Assembly: GCA_937919165.1 (NCBI GenBank)
Contig: CALFPO010000054.1
Location: 1-64,000 of the forward strand
Reading direction: 5' to 3'
DNA from: an uncultured Bacillota bacterium
Lineage (GTDB): Bacteria > Bacillota_I > Bacilli_A > Erysipelotrichales > Erysipelotrichaceae
Length of the DNA: 64,000 nucleotides
Shown here: positions 25,619-35,567 of the stretch, piece by piece
Layout of the letters: every line of letters begins with the position of its first letter
How positions within the stretch are numbered: the stretch's first letter is position 1
Notes under the pieces: model-generated
The model's database searches: none
What the model was told of the DNA's origin: nothing
What the model saw: only the letters and a program-made list of their open reading frames with translations
Position numbers and translations under genes: made by a program

Positions 25619-28249
25619 CTACTGTTTGGCGAATCTGATGAACTCTTCTTCGCACTTGTTCAGGCTTGCCAGTATCTTCTCGGAGAATTGTCCGCATTCT
25701 CCGTTGTTGATCATTTCCATGGCTGTTGTTCCTGCTACCTTGTCCTTATATGGCCTTTTGGATGTCAGGGCATCAAAGCAATCCGCAATTGAGATTATCT
25801 GGGCAGATATTGGAATCTCTTCACCCTTCAATCCATATGGATATCCATTGCCATCCCATCTTTCATGATGGTACAGACAGATGTCTGTGCTGACTTTGAG
25901 ATACTCGCTATCCCAATAGTCCTTCATTCCGTCAAGGAATTCGGCGCCTTTTTCGCAATGGGTCTTCATTACTTCCCACTCTTCTGGCGTAAGTTTTCCT
26001 GGTTTCTGCAGGATTGAGTCAGGTATGGCTATCTTGCCGACATCATGAAGAGGTGAGGCGTTGGTCATGACCATCAGCTTCTCTTCATCTATGCCGTATT
26101 CCGGATAGTCGATCATAATCTGTTTGGCAAGTACCTTGGTATAGAATTTCACTCTGTTTATGTGCTCTCCGCTTATTGCGTCGCGGCTCTCTACCATGTT
26201 GCCCATCAGTTCCATGATGCCAAAGTTCATCTTTGATATGCGCTTGTTGTTTTCACGCAACTCATGAGTTCTCTCTTCAACCTGCTTCTCCAGCTGCTTT
26301 TGAATGGCCTGTTCCTTGAGATATTCCTCATTCACATCCAAGAAGCCGACCGCTACGTGCTGGTCATCGGTACCTCTGATCACCTGCATCTTATAGAAGC
26401 GGTTGCCGTCACGTGCGTCGGTATATACGACCGATATTTCATTCTTCTTTGCCAGATTATCGACAATGTTCTTCTTGCGGCAGATTTCACGTACCTTTTC
26501 CTTATCGCTTTCAAGCACATATGCATCGATATACTTTTCCATCGATTTCGAGAAATCTCCGTTTTGCGGAATATCCTCGAAGTGCCTGTTGTGCTTGTAT
26601 GCGATATAGGTGTCGTTTTCAAGATCGACATAGTAGGCAGATGAGTAGTTATCCACAAACAGCTTGATGAAGGCTTTCTGTTGGCTGTATGCCTCTTCCA
26701 ATCTGATGAGATCCTGTCTTACCATGACTTCGCGATCGATGTTTCTGAGTCCGGATATGAAACCTTTAATGTTTCCATCTTCATCGGTTTCCACAGCCGC
26801 ATACTTCAGCTGATAGTAATGCTTCTTGTCGCCGAACTTCACCTTGAAGTCGATGTAGTAGGCCGGATCCTTCTTCAGGTGCAGCAGAATCATCTCTCTT
26901 CTGCTGAAATTGTAGAAGTTTTCCTTGTCTTCATCATCTACACAGTATTCCATCAGAAGGTCGTATTTTTTTGTGATGCTTTTTTCGGTGTTGAATCTTG
27001 GAATATACTTCGATATCTCTTCGCTCGTTCTGTATGATGTCGAGGTATCGTCTTCTTTTCTTTCTTGCACGCGCACATAATCAAGACATTCGAAATCGTT
27101 CGAAAGGTTCTTGATAATGCTTAGGACTTTTTCTTCTTCTCTCTTGCGCTCTTCAAGCTCTAGCTTGGTCCTTATTTCTTCATTGATGTTCTTGATGCCG
27201 ATGACAAAGGCATCTTCGGACATTGAGCTGGCTTTGCAGAATTTTGCGCGGTAGTAGACAGGTTCATTCTGCTTGGTGTTGATGAGATAGTCATAGTAGA
27301 AGAATCCATCTTTCTTCAATCTGTTGAGGACGTTCTCACACGCAAATGTTTCCATGAAGCCTTTTTTGTCATTGACGATGTCTTCTGCGATATCGTCGTT
27401 TACGCGTTGGCTGTATCTGCCGGTCTTGAATGAACGTTTCACGTCATCTGCATAGGATTTGCTTACCCTCAAGGTCCTGAAGATATCGCTTTCTCCATCT
27501 ACCATGAAGACTGCATCATAGTCGTCATTCAGGATATTCTCGAATTCCAGATTCTGTATCTCTTTTCCTTTAACCAGATTGATGTAATAGATATATAGAG
27601 AGATGGTGAATCCGACGCAGTTGAAGGCATAGCCTGTAAAAGCCTGTGCAATACCAAACAGAATGATTGCTATAGGATACAAGGCCATCGTCACATTCAT
27701 CTTTCTGCTGAGCTTCTCCTTGGCAAAGTATGCTCTAAGTCCGGCTCTGATGCAGGCTCCTACAAGGTAGGCAAAGTTCGTCAGCATCGTCACGTAATGC
27801 AGATCGCCTCTTTCGTATTCGCCGGCTTCATTGATGAAAAAGCACAGATGATTGATTGGAGCGGTTATGATCAGAACGGATACAAGCACAATCGGAATCA
27901 ACATAATGATTCTTCCAAGAATATTCTTGCTTAGCTTTGTCTCTCCTTCTTCTTCCTGATAGATGAACCAGAAATATGGAGCTATCGTTGTAGCCAAGAA
28001 ATATATCATGTTGACCAGATATGATGTCCATATCGGAAGCTTGCCGGAATATTCCAGCATAGCCCATGAAGCATCAGATATGATGATGATCAGACACGAA
28101 ACAAAAAGCGCAATGATGTTGAAATTGGTCTTTGCGCCTATTTTTTTGTCATATAGTAGCGTTGAGATAAACAGGTACAGCAAAATGGATAGGCAGGATA
28201 CCTGCAGTTCCAAATAAGTTACGGTGCCAAACAAACTGAGCTTCAACAT
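25619..28249 (-). CDS. HD-GYP cyclic-di-GMP phosphodiesterase with 7TM and PAS sensor domains
   Basis: 876 residues. Residues 1-225 hold about seven hydrophobic helices (7TM sensor type). Residues ~240-640 hold about three PAS-like segments, then a coiled coil ([18 protein letters not shown]). The C-terminal HD-GYP domain has [52 protein letters not shown] and [18 protein letters not shown], with all metal ligands and the GYP motif intact. It should degrade c-di-GMP to GMP in response to a membrane or redox signal. No GGDEF partner is in the window. It follows the SpoIIE-type phosphatase gene by 18 bases and precedes ridA by 11. Confidence 0.92.
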   Translation of the reverse strand: MLKLSLFGTVTYLELQVSCLSILLYLFISTLLYDKKIGAKTNFNIIALFVSCLIIIISDASWAMLEYSGKLPIWTSYLVNMIYFLATTIAPYFWFIYQEEEGETKLSKNILGRIIMLIPIVLVSVLIITAPINHLCFFINEAGEYERGDLHYVTMLTNFAYLVGACIRAGLRAYFAKEKLSRKMNVTMALYPIAIILFGIAQAFTGYAFNCVGFTISLYIYYINLVKGKEIQNLEFENILNDDYDAVFMVDGESDIFRTLRVSKSYADDVKRSFKTGRYSQRVNDDIAEDIVNDKKGFMETFACENVLNRLKKDGFFYYDYLINTKQNEPVYYRAKFCKASSMSEDAFVIGIKNINEEIRTKLELEERKREEEKVLSIIKNLSNDFECLDYVRVQERKEDDTSTSYRTSEEISKYIPRFNTEKSITKKYDLLMEYCVDDEDKENFYNFSRREMILLHLKKDPAYYIDFKVKFGDKKHYYQLKYAAVETDEDGNIKGFISGLRNIDREVMVRQDLIRLEEAYSQQKAFIKLFVDNYSSAYYVDLENDTYIAYKHNRHFEDIPQNGDFSKSMEKYIDAYVLESDKEKVREICRKKNIVDNLAKKNEISVVYTDARDGNRFYKMQVIRGTDDQHVAVGFLDVNEEYLKEQAIQKQLEKQVEERTHELRENNKRISKMNFGIMELMGNMVESRDAISGEHINRVKFYTKVLAKQIMIDYPEYGIDEEKLMVMTNASPLHDVGKIAIPDSILQKPGKLTPEEWEVMKTHCEKGAEFLDGMKDYWDSEYLKVSTDICLYHHERWDGNGYPYGLKGEEIPISAQIISIADCFDALTSKRPYKDKVAGTTAMEMINNGECGQFSEKILASLNKCEEEFIRFAKQ

Positions 28250-28267
28250 ACCTGTTACCTGTCCTTT

Positions 28268-30691
28268 TTAGTCCTTGCGTTCGAAATACTTCTTGAATTT
28301 TACCGACAGCATGGTTATATCATCGAACTGCGGTGCGCCTTCATAGAATGCGTCGACATCCTCTTTGATGTGGTCGATAAGGTTCATGGCATTATCTTCC
28401 TTGTGCTTGTTCAAGGCATTCTGCAGACGGTCGTTTCCGTAGAGCTCCTGATTGACGTTTGTTGCCTCAACTACGCCATCGGTATAGATGAATATCTCAT
28501 CTCCCGGTTCAAGGGTAATTGTCTGTCTCTTATAGGCAATGCCTTCCATTCCACCCAGCACGAATCCGGCTGGTCCCTGCAGGAATTCGAAATCGCCATT
28601 CTTTCTTCTGATAAGCGGTTTGTTATGTCCAGCATTGGAATAAATGAGTTCGCCTGTTTCGGTATTTAGGCATCCCATCCACGCCGTCACAAACATGCCT
28701 GCATCATTGCCATCGCAAAGGTTGAAGTTGCCGTTGGTGAAGCAGTCTTCGATGGCGATGCCCGCGGTTGCGTAGGTCTTGAGGATGGATTTGGCCTTCA
28801 TCATGAACAGAGCAGCAGGAATGCCTTTTCCTGCAACGTCTGCAACAAGGAAAATGAGTGTATGTCTATCCAGCAGATAGAAATCATAGAAATCTCCGCC
28901 TACTTGCTTAGCGGGATCCATAAGGGCGTAGATATCGAATTCTTTTCTGTCAGGATATGGCGGGAAGACTGAAGGCAATGATGATGCCTGGATATCTTTT
29001 GCATACTGCAGTTCATCATCGATACGCTTGTTGGCCTGATCTATCAGATCCTTCATGGCATCAACAGTCGTGTTGATGGCGGTCGAAAGCGAATCGAATT
29101 CAGCAGTATTTCTGATGTTGACGACAGTGTCAAGGTCGCCGCTTGCGATCTTCTCCAGCGACTTGTCGATGCTCTGAACCTTATCTACGATCAAGCCTTT
29201 GATCATGAAGTAGGTCAGAACGAAGAGTCCGCCGAATACAATCGTTTCAAGATATATGTTCAGATATGTAGAAAGTTCCTTGCTTTCAGATATCTCTTCT
29301 TCGGTCATTGTAGAGAATATCGTGTATCCCTCTGTAGTGGTATACATGAAGTAATAGCTCTCGTCGTTGATGTCGACCTTATAGAGTGTCTTCTCGTTGT
29401 ATCCTTCCGTATTGAAAGATACGCCCAGATCACTTAAGGTTTTGCCGACGTTTCCATAATTGTCGGAGATGATGGTTCCGTTAGAGTCCACAACCATCAG
29501 TGACCCGTTCTTGTTTACATGTCTATATTCAGCAATGTCATTTATCTCGTGGATGATATCTTCCTGAAGCTCTTTTGCATCATAGGCAACCTGAACAATC
29601 TTTCCATCGGAAATCTTTCTGCCGGCATATTTTCTGTATACGTTCTTGTCGAATGAGGTCGGTCCGTATGGCTGCACAACCTCATCGCTGCTTTCAAGAA
29701 GCGCCATGAAGTTTCTGGACTGGTCGTTGCTGAACATGCTGAAGCCAATATATGAAGGATTGTTGCTTTCGATGATTACGCCGTTCTTGTCGATGATGTT
29801 TATTTCCGCAACGCCATAGTTCTGCACCAAGACATCGATAGGAAGATCGGCATCAGATTCTGCTATTGATGCTATCGATCTTGCGATTTCAATCAGATGG
29901 TCGCTGGAGCTGTGGCTGACTTTGTTTTCGATATCTTCAAGAGCAACTCTTAAAACATCATTGGCCTGACCTTTGCTTGCCTGACCCTGAAGGTTATCGA
30001 TGAAGATGGTTGTAACGATCAAGGCAACAGACACCAGCGCAAGCATGCCTGCCATGAACATCTCTGAGATGCTCTTCTTCTTTGGTTCCTGTTCCTGATT
30101 CTGCTTCTTCTCGATTCTGTTTATCACAAACACCGCCAGCATGACAGCCAACGAATTGACCATGACCATTGGAATGGTGCATGTCTTAACAACCGAGAAG
30201 GCTTTGGTTACATCTTCGGTATTGGTTATGAAAACCATCATCATATGGATCGTTTCGGCTACGATGCCGATAACGAAGGCATGCTGATATGGAGGTATCT
30301 TGTTTTCGAACATTTCTTTCTTGAGGATTGCTCCCAAAAAACCAGTGATGATTGTCGAAATCGTGCAGGCTACTCTGGTGTAGGCACCTACTCCCCAATA
30401 GACAGAGAACCATCTTTCGATGCCACCGATAAGTCCGGAGATTATTCCGGCTGGCGCACCAAAAATCAGGCCAGCACACAGCGGTGATGCATCTCTGGCA
30501 TTCATCGTTGCGCCGCTCACCTCAATGCCGAATTCCGTTCCAAGTATCGCAAGAATACCGAAAACGATACCTGCGATTATTTGCTTTGTCCAATACTTGG
30601 GATTGTATTTCTTGAAAACAAGATAAAGGCTTATGCTGACGATAAGCGGAATGATTGCAATAACGATAAGTTCGCTGATTTCTCTGATCAT
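28268..30691 (-). CDS. SpoIIE/RsbU-type PP2C phosphatase with LytS-like membrane sensor
   Basis: 807 residues. The N-terminus is a 5TM-LYT membrane module (NARDASPLCAGLIFGAPAG, GGIERW), followed by an extracytoplasmic Cache-like sensor (residues ~230-480), a further membrane helix, a HAMP-like linker (EKIASGDLDTVVNI) and a PP2C/SpoIIE domain (DPAKQVGGDFYDFYLL, VADVAGKGIPAALFMM, EFLQGPAGFVLGGM, IFIYTDGVVEATN, FDDITMLSVKF) with the metal-binding Asp residues. It should dephosphorylate an anti-anti-sigma protein; none is encoded nearby. It is first in an operon with HD-GYP and RidA. Confidence 0.92.
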   Translation of the reverse strand: MIREISELIVIAIIPLIVSISLYLVFKKYNPKYWTKQIIAGIVFGILAILGTEFGIEVSGATMNARDASPLCAGLIFGAPAGIISGLIGGIERWFSVYWGVGAYTRVACTISTIITGFLGAILKKEMFENKIPPYQHAFVIGIVAETIHMMMVFITNTEDVTKAFSVVKTCTIPMVMVNSLAVMLAVFVINRIEKKQNQEQEPKKKSISEMFMAGMLALVSVALIVTTIFIDNLQGQASKGQANDVLRVALEDIENKVSHSSSDHLIEIARSIASIAESDADLPIDVLVQNYGVAEINIIDKNGVIIESNNPSYIGFSMFSNDQSRNFMALLESSDEVVQPYGPTSFDKNVYRKYAGRKISDGKIVQVAYDAKELQEDIIHEINDIAEYRHVNKNGSLMVVDSNGTIISDNYGNVGKTLSDLGVSFNTEGYNEKTLYKVDINDESYYFMYTTTEGYTIFSTMTEEEISESKELSTYLNIYLETIVFGGLFVLTYFMIKGLIVDKVQSIDKSLEKIASGDLDTVVNIRNTAEFDSLSTAINTTVDAMKDLIDQANKRIDDELQYAKDIQASSLPSVFPPYPDRKEFDIYALMDPAKQVGGDFYDFYLLDRHTLIFLVADVAGKGIPAALFMMKAKSILKTYATAGIAIEDCFTNGNFNLCDGNDAGMFVTAWMGCLNTETGELIYSNAGHNKPLIRRKNGDFEFLQGPAGFVLGGMEGIAYKRQTITLEPGDEIFIYTDGVVEATNVNQELYGNDRLQNALNKHKEDNAMNLIDHIKEDVDAFYEGAPQFDDITMLSVKFKKYFERKD

Positions 30692-30816
30692 ATATTACTA
30701 ATATTATCTTATTTTAGGGCTTTTTTATATATTTCGGTTTTTGTTTCTGTGGATTTTTCAGCATCTATATGCATGGTTTTATACCCCTGTTTTTCGTTAG
30801 ATAGTAATATATATTT

Positions 30817-31365
30817 ATGAGGTCGTCTATATATAATAGGAAGGCAATTCTGTTGATGGAGGTGGTTTTCATGCTTATGTCCCTTTTTGGATGCAAGAAG
30901 AAAGATATTACAGAACCAAAAGAGATCGAAGTCATCGATGGAGGAAGCGTAAACAACAGCGATCCAAACGCTCCCAAGCATATTGATTCTAAAGATATAG
31001 TCAAGCTTGATGTCTCGTTCTATGCCTATGTGAATGATGAAGGGTCTTCCCTTCATTCAGGAATCTACCATTTCGTTATCGAAGACGGAATGTTGAGCGA
31101 AAATTTCTCTCTTGAATGTTCATCATCAATCGACAGCAGTCTACTGAAGGATGTACAGGCCATCATCGAGAAATATGATCTAGTTACCAGGAACGGCTTC
31201 GATAAGCACAGTATCGGTGTGCCTGTAGAATATGAGCCTTGTTTCTTCACAGCCGAATATGAAAGCGGAGAAAAGCTCTATTTCAGCGAAACCAATGACC
31301 CATGCGCGGAATGGGCTAGAGCGCTGCTTGATCTGTTTGCAGGAATTCTTTCTTGCAACGGCTGA
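30817..31365 (+). CDS. Hypothetical lipoprotein
   Basis: About 182 residues if started at 30817. The N-terminus has a basic segment (RSSIYNRK), a hydrophobic stretch and lipobox SLFGC, then a soluble domain with VSFYAYVNDEGSSLHSGIYHFVIEDG and YESGEKLYFSETNDPCAEWAR. I recognise no family. TAATAT lies exactly six bases before this ATG, and no ribosome site precedes it. ATG codons at 30855 and 30871 do have purine-rich stretches upstream but would leave a poor signal peptide. Surface anchoring is likely; function is unknown. Start choice is uncertain. Confidence 0.6.
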   Translation: MRSSIYNRKAILLMEVVFMLMSLFGCKKKDITEPKEIEVIDGGSVNNSDPNAPKHIDSKDIVKLDVSFYAYVNDEGSSLHSGIYHFVIEDGMLSENFSLECSSSIDSSLLKDVQAIIEKYDLVTRNGFDKHSIGVPVEYEPCFFTAEYESGEKLYFSETNDPCAEWARALLDLFAGILSCNG

Positions 31366-31451
31366 ATGGTTTGCTGTTCCAAACTGCTTTTTTAGTGCTA
31401 AATTACGTGTTTTTGTAACGACGTTGGTCATACACGTTCTATAATGATTGC

Positions 31452-32081
31452 ATGAAGTTTGAAAAGAAAAAGTTTGTTCCAATAATTGTAGCCTTGATTA
31501 CCTATCTTCTGTCTTATACGCTTCCAAAGGTTCTGGTTCCTGCAGAGAGGCTTCATTTTGTGATTGTAGAGCTAGATGAGCTTGTGCCTTTGCACTCGCC
31601 TGCGATATTCATCTATTATCTGGCTTTTTTCCAGTGGATGTTTGCGGCGTTTATCCTATACCAAAACGACAAAAAGCTTATCTATAAATATGCGTCTGCA
31701 GTGATGATCGGATCAGTGATAGGGTTTGTTGTCTTTATGGCTTATCCTACTGCAGTCAATAGGCCCGAAATAATGGGTACAGGCATATCTGATAAATTGA
31801 TTATTCTCACATATTCTGTTGACAACATAACCTGTGCAATGCCAAGCTTCCATTGCTTCCTTTCGACAATGGTGATATTTATTTTGAAAGACTGTAGGTC
31901 AAGCCGTAAGACACTGTATATAAACTGTATTATTTCCGTTCTTGTGTTCATTTCAACATTGATGACAAAGCAGCATTATTTTGTTGATGTCCCTACAGGA
32001 ATATTGCTTGCGTTTATAGGCGTTTATCTTTCTAATATCTTTTCTTTTGATGCCCTTTTCGAAAGAATAAGCAACAGATAG
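31452..32081 (+). CDS. PAP2-family membrane phosphatase
   Basis: 209 residues with about six hydrophobic helices. The phosphatase signatures are CAMPSFHCFLSTM (PSxH) and TKQHYFVDVPTGILLAF (HxxxD type); AVNRPEIM fits the first motif loosely. Such proteins remove phosphate from lipid phosphates such as undecaprenyl or diacylglycerol pyrophosphate at the membrane. TATAAT at 31440-31445 ends six bases before the ATG and no ribosome site is present, so the message is probably leaderless. It ends at a strong shared terminator. Confidence 0.8.
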   Translation: MKFEKKKFVPIIVALITYLLSYTLPKVLVPAERLHFVIVELDELVPLHSPAIFIYYLAFFQWMFAAFILYQNDKKLIYKYASAVMIGSVIGFVVFMAYPTAVNRPEIMGTGISDKLIILTYSVDNITCAMPSFHCFLSTMVIFILKDCRSSRKTLYINCIISVLVFISTLMTKQHYFVDVPTGILLAFIGVYLSNIFSFDALFERISNR

Positions 32082-32111
32082 TTGCTGATATACTTTTTGC
32101 CAAAGCACAAA

Positions 32112-32137
32112 AAAAGCCCGAATCGTTTCGGGCTTTT
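32112..32137. terminator. Bidirectional terminator between PAP2 and Ntn-hydrolase genes
   Basis: Stem AAAAGCCCGAA/TTCGGGCTTTT with a four-base loop. Confidence 0.9.
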
Positions 32138-32156
32138 GCTATTATGGTTTTAAATT

Positions 32157-33455
32157 CTATTTCCAATCATCAATACTATTCAGCTTTGTTGTGCCGTCAA
32201 AATTGATGAGATAGAGCATATCTTCATTTTCATACAGGCGCACGAAGATCTCCTGAGCATTTACATCAACAACTTCTGTGAAGATTGATTCCCAGTATTC
32301 ATTGATATCCTGTTTCTCTTTGCGTGACAGCGGCCTGATCTCTGCGTTCATTTCGTTGATCATTTCTCTTGCTGTATCTTCGAAATCGGGATGCATTATC
32401 AGTTCATAGAACGCCCACTTGACTTCACCGATGTTCTCGCTTCTTGGATCAAAATAGTTGTCCTTGCATTCGTCATAGTCCAGATAGAAGTTGGAATACT
32501 GCACCTTGCGCATCAGATCATACATATCGCTTCTGCTGTTGACATCATCGATGCCTTTCTGCAAAGCGATGAATCTTCCTTCACCGGTCTTCATGTCCTG
32601 TGCATACCAAGAATATTCATTCAGATAGAAGTTGGCTTGAGCTATTGCCTTCATGTCATATACCTTTAGCCATTCAAAAGTATCGATATCTTTCTCGTCC
32701 AGCCAGATCACTTCGTTTGCAGCAAATTCCAGCAGGCTTGAATCGCCTTTAGAATCGCTGATTATGAAGCAATAGTTCCAGTAATGGTTCTGTGAATAGA
32801 CATCAAGGGTCTTGACATATTCCTTAGCCTCTTCGACTGTAGCGCAGTTTTCTCCGATGTATCTTGGAAGTTCAAACATGTAGACGCGCTGTGAAGATTC
32901 AGGATTTGTTCCTTCGCAGGCGAACTTGTCTTCGCCGTTTGGCCAATATTCGCCATGACGCATATTGATTTCGATATGAAGTCCAGCTTCATTCATTACG
33001 TCATCACACATGAATGGCAACACTTTATAGAACTCGTCAGAGATGCCGTTTGCGATGATGTCATCATAGTCTGGCGAATAATCTCTATGTGTATATACCA
33101 GACCAAAGGTTCTGTATTTGCCGGCATTTGTACGAATGATGTATGAGCATTTGTGTGAGATGCTCTGATCCATATTTCTGCCGACGAGACGATGTCCATC
33201 AACCATCTTGCTGATGGCTGAACAGCCACCTCCCCAGTTGTCGTTGCTTCTTGCGTAGAAAGCATCGGCACAGTCATAATCCAATTCTGTATATTCTTCA
33301 ACCTCAAACAGGTATTTCTCGAGCTCTTTGAGCTTCTCCATATTGTTTTTCTCTGTGGTTGTATCTTCTGTTGGTTCGTTGCTTGTCTTTTCGCTTGTTG
33401 AACATCCTGTCAGCAGCAGAACAAGCACCGACAAAAGAATAAGTATCTTTTTCAT
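32157..33455 (-). CDS. Lipoprotein of the linear-amide C-N hydrolase (choloylglycine hydrolase-like) family
   Basis: 432 residues. The lipoprotein signal MKKILILLSVLVLLLTGC is followed by a Thr/Glu-rich linker, then the catalytic domain with Cys78 in WGGGCSAIS and the RNxD-type segment LVGRNMDQS, VMNEAGLHIEINM and FIISDSKGDSSLLEF. As an Ntn-type enzyme it would need cleavage before Cys78, which would release the mature enzyme from its lipid anchor unless the fragments stay together. The substrate is an unknown linear amide. It is distantly related to the gene at 13316 but carries an export signal. Transcribed alone. Confidence 0.8.
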   Translation of the reverse strand: MKKILILLSVLVLLLTGCSTSEKTSNEPTEDTTTEKNNMEKLKELEKYLFEVEEYTELDYDCADAFYARSNDNWGGGCSAISKMVDGHRLVGRNMDQSISHKCSYIIRTNAGKYRTFGLVYTHRDYSPDYDDIIANGISDEFYKVLPFMCDDVMNEAGLHIEINMRHGEYWPNGEDKFACEGTNPESSQRVYMFELPRYIGENCATVEEAKEYVKTLDVYSQNHYWNYCFIISDSKGDSSLLEFAANEVIWLDEKDIDTFEWLKVYDMKAIAQANFYLNEYSWYAQDMKTGEGRFIALQKGIDDVNSRSDMYDLMRKVQYSNFYLDYDECKDNYFDPRSENIGEVKWAFYELIMHPDFEDTAREMINEMNAEIRPLSRKEKQDINEYWESIFTEVVDVNAQEIFVRLYENEDMLYLINFDGTTKLNSIDDWK

Positions 33456-33519
33456 ATTTCTTGCTCCATTCTATATTGATTATACCAATCAATCAGGGTA
33501 TTACTGTTTGATTTTGCTC

Positions 33520-33768
33520 TTATCTGTTATCCGTATACTCGCGATAGAGAATGTCCTTCAGTACAAGCATCGAGTCAAGCTCACTGTATCCGTAATCGTT
33601 TTGAAGTTTTGTGAGCATCTCGCGTATCTTTCTTGAATAGTATGGAACATCTACTTCCTTCCGATATTCTTTCAGAACAGGATATTTCCCGCTCCACGCC
33701 TTAGTCCAATCAACCTTGTCTTGATTCTCTTCGGTCGTATTCTTGATTACATCTTCTATCTTTTTCAT
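33520..33768 (-). CDS. Small hypothetical protein coupled to brnQ
   Basis: 82 residues starting at the ATG that overlaps the brnQ stop (ATGA). An upstream ATG at 33837 lies inside brnQ and is rejected. The sequence is charged and helical (VDWTKAWSGKYPVLKEYRKEVD, YYSRKIREMLTKLQNDYGYSELDSMLVLKDILY). No membrane segment and no family I recognise. Tight coupling to a branched-chain amino acid carrier suggests co-expression; function unknown. Confidence 0.6.
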   Translation of the reverse strand: MKKIEDVIKNTTEENQDKVDWTKAWSGKYPVLKEYRKEVDVPYYSRKIREMLTKLQNDYGYSELDSMLVLKDILYREYTDNR

Positions 33769-35090
33769 ATTGACTGTTTTGCTTTCTTGTTGATTATCAA
33801 TCCAACCACCAATCCGATTGCGCTTGGAACAAGCCAAGAGAAACCGGCATCGAACAAAGGAAGGATCTTAGACATGAACGATACATTGATATTGAATGGA
33901 AGGGTCTTGATGAAGTCGAAGATCGCTGCCAAGATCGTTCCAACCAAGGTACATCTGAACACAATCTTGTTGTCGGTGCGATATGAGAAGATGCCCAGAA
34001 CGATCAGCACAATCGCTAGAGGATACAGGAACATCAGCACCGGAATCGAATAGTTGATGATTGTGGTCAGTCCGAAATTGGATATCGCAAACGAGAATGC
34101 AGTGAAGATGATTGCCCATTTCTTGTAGCTTAGCTTGTCCGGGAACATATTTTCGAATGTTTCGGCACAGCTTGTCACCAGTCCAACCGCGGTCTTTAGG
34201 CATGCCAAGCCGATGGTCAGCGCCAATATCACCAGGCCTGTTTTGCCCAGATAGTGCTCTGCAAGTTCTGCCAGGGCTATGCCGCCGTTTTCGCTTATCT
34301 CAAATATTGCCCTTGACTTTGTTCCGATGATTGTCGTTGCAAGATAGATGCCAGACATCAGGATGGCAGTGAAGATTCCGGCCTTGACGATCTCTATCGC
34401 CACAAGCTTGCCGTCATGGATCCCCAGATCTCTTATGCAGTTTACAATGATCACTCCAAAGGCCAGCCCGGCAATCGCATCCATGGTATTGTATCCTTCA
34501 AGCAGACCGCTGATGAATGATCCGCTTGCGTATGAAGGATCGGGCGCTATGGTGGCGATGCCGACGTTCGTTCTTGACAGGACGGTCACTATGAGCACTC
34601 CAAAGAACACCAGGAATATCGGCGTGATGACCATGCCTACCCACTTCATTATTTCGTTTGGCTTCAGCGAAAGGAACAGCACGGCGGCAAAGAAGACGAA
34701 GCTGAAAATCAATAGGCAGACTTTTTCATTCAGGCCGTTCATCAAAGGATAGACGCCTGATGTGAAGGTTGTTGTGCAGCATCTTGGAATCGCAAAGAAC
34801 GGACCGATCGTCAGATAAAGCATACAGGTAAAGAGATAGGCAAAGCCTTTTCCGACTTTCTTTTCGCACAGCCTCTGCAAGCCGTTGGAGTGAGTTACTC
34901 CAATCGAGGCAACAGCCAGAATAGGAATAGTGACGCCCGTCACAATAAAGCCAAGCGTTGCCGATATGACGTTGCTTCCGGCAAGCTGTCCCAAATGAAC
35001 CGGGAAGATCAGGTTTCCTGCACCGAAAAACATACCGAACAAGGTTGTGCTTAACAGCAACGTCTCCTTAATAGTTAGCTTTGTTTTCAT
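33765..35090 (-). CDS. brnQ: Branched-chain amino acid:cation symporter BrnQ
   Basis: 441 residues with about twelve hydrophobic helices. The N-terminus FGMFFGAGNLIFPVHLGQLAG is the BrnQ signature, followed by GVTHSNGLQRLCEKKVGKGFAYLF, FAIPRCCTTTFTSGVYP and YNTMDAIAGLAFG. It imports Leu, Ile and Val with Na+ or H+. No leucine-responsive regulator or T-box is visible upstream; the upstream side is the boundary of the accessory region, 66 bases from the left lysS-tail copy, so its promoter lies close to foreign DNA. Confidence 0.93.
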   Translation of the reverse strand: MKTKLTIKETLLLSTTLFGMFFGAGNLIFPVHLGQLAGSNVISATLGFIVTGVTIPILAVASIGVTHSNGLQRLCEKKVGKGFAYLFTCMLYLTIGPFFAIPRCCTTTFTSGVYPLMNGLNEKVCLLIFSFVFFAAVLFLSLKPNEIMKWVGMVITPIFLVFFGVLIVTVLSRTNVGIATIAPDPSYASGSFISGLLEGYNTMDAIAGLAFGVIIVNCIRDLGIHDGKLVAIEIVKAGIFTAILMSGIYLATTIIGTKSRAIFEISENGGIALAELAEHYLGKTGLVILALTIGLACLKTAVGLVTSCAETFENMFPDKLSYKKWAIIFTAFSFAISNFGLTTIINYSIPVLMFLYPLAIVLIVLGIFSYRTDNKIVFRCTLVGTILAAIFDFIKTLPFNINVSFMSKILPLFDAGFSWLVPSAIGLVVGLIINKKAKQSI

Positions 35091-35156
35091 TGTGTTTCAC
35101 CGTTTTGTATCTGTTGATACAATCTTATATTGAAAGTGCAATATGTGCTTTTTTGA

Positions 35157-35201
35157 TTATCCTCTTTCCTTCGTTGTTGGGAACAAGATAACATCTTTAA
35201 T
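35157..35201 (-). repeat. Displaced copy of the lysS 3' end (att-like site 1)
   Basis: Read on the minus strand this gives IKDVILFPTTKERG and a stop, nearly the same as the lysS C-terminus [14 protein letters not shown]. 35 of 45 bases match the lysS tail at 51801-51845, with most changes at third codon positions. The match ends upstream of this. It marks the left edge of the stacked accessory DNA. Confidence 0.8.
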
Positions 35202-35237
35202 TAATTTGCATTTAATAAATGTTGATAATATTGATTA

Positions 35238-35567
35238 TTACTTATACAGCTTTTTATATAAAATCGGAATATCTTCTGTCAAAGTTTTATATACAATATC
35301 TAATACTACATTCCCATAATCATGAACTATTCTATTTCTTAATCCATAAATTTCAATCCATGGTATGTCTATATTATTTTCTTTATATTCTGATGAAATC
35401 ATTTTAGCATTTTCAGATATTTGGATAAGATTAAACATTGTTATATCTTGTTTATCATAATTGATCAAATAGTTTTCATAAGAAACGCCTGCAATAGTAT
35501 CTAATATTCTTTCAAAATGAGTTTTCATTTTCCCTATATAGTATTTGTCATCTTTGTTGTTATCCAT
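35238..35567 (-). CDS. hepT: HepT-like toxin (HEPN ribonuclease/MNT-partner family)
   Basis: About 109 residues. The HEPN motif RNRIVHDYG (R-x4-H-x-Y) near residue 83 is intact. Family knowledge: HepT toxins are RNases, and their MntA partner blocks them by adding AMP to the Tyr of this motif. I place the start at 35567, eight bases inside the mntA gene, the same tight overlap seen elsewhere in this island; an ATG at 35582 is possible. The base composition is AT-richer than core genes, fitting transfer. Confidence 0.85.
   Translation of the reverse strand: MDNNKDDKYYIGKMKTHFERILDTIAGVSYENYLINYDKQDITMFNLIQISENAKMISSEYKENNIDIPWIEIYGLRNRIVHDYGNVVLDIVYKTLTEDIPILYKKLYK

Noticed and set aside
25607..25697. 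Longer N-terminus for ridA
   Set aside because: The extension overlaps the HD-GYP coding sequence, and RidA proteins start at the [10 protein letters not shown] segment.
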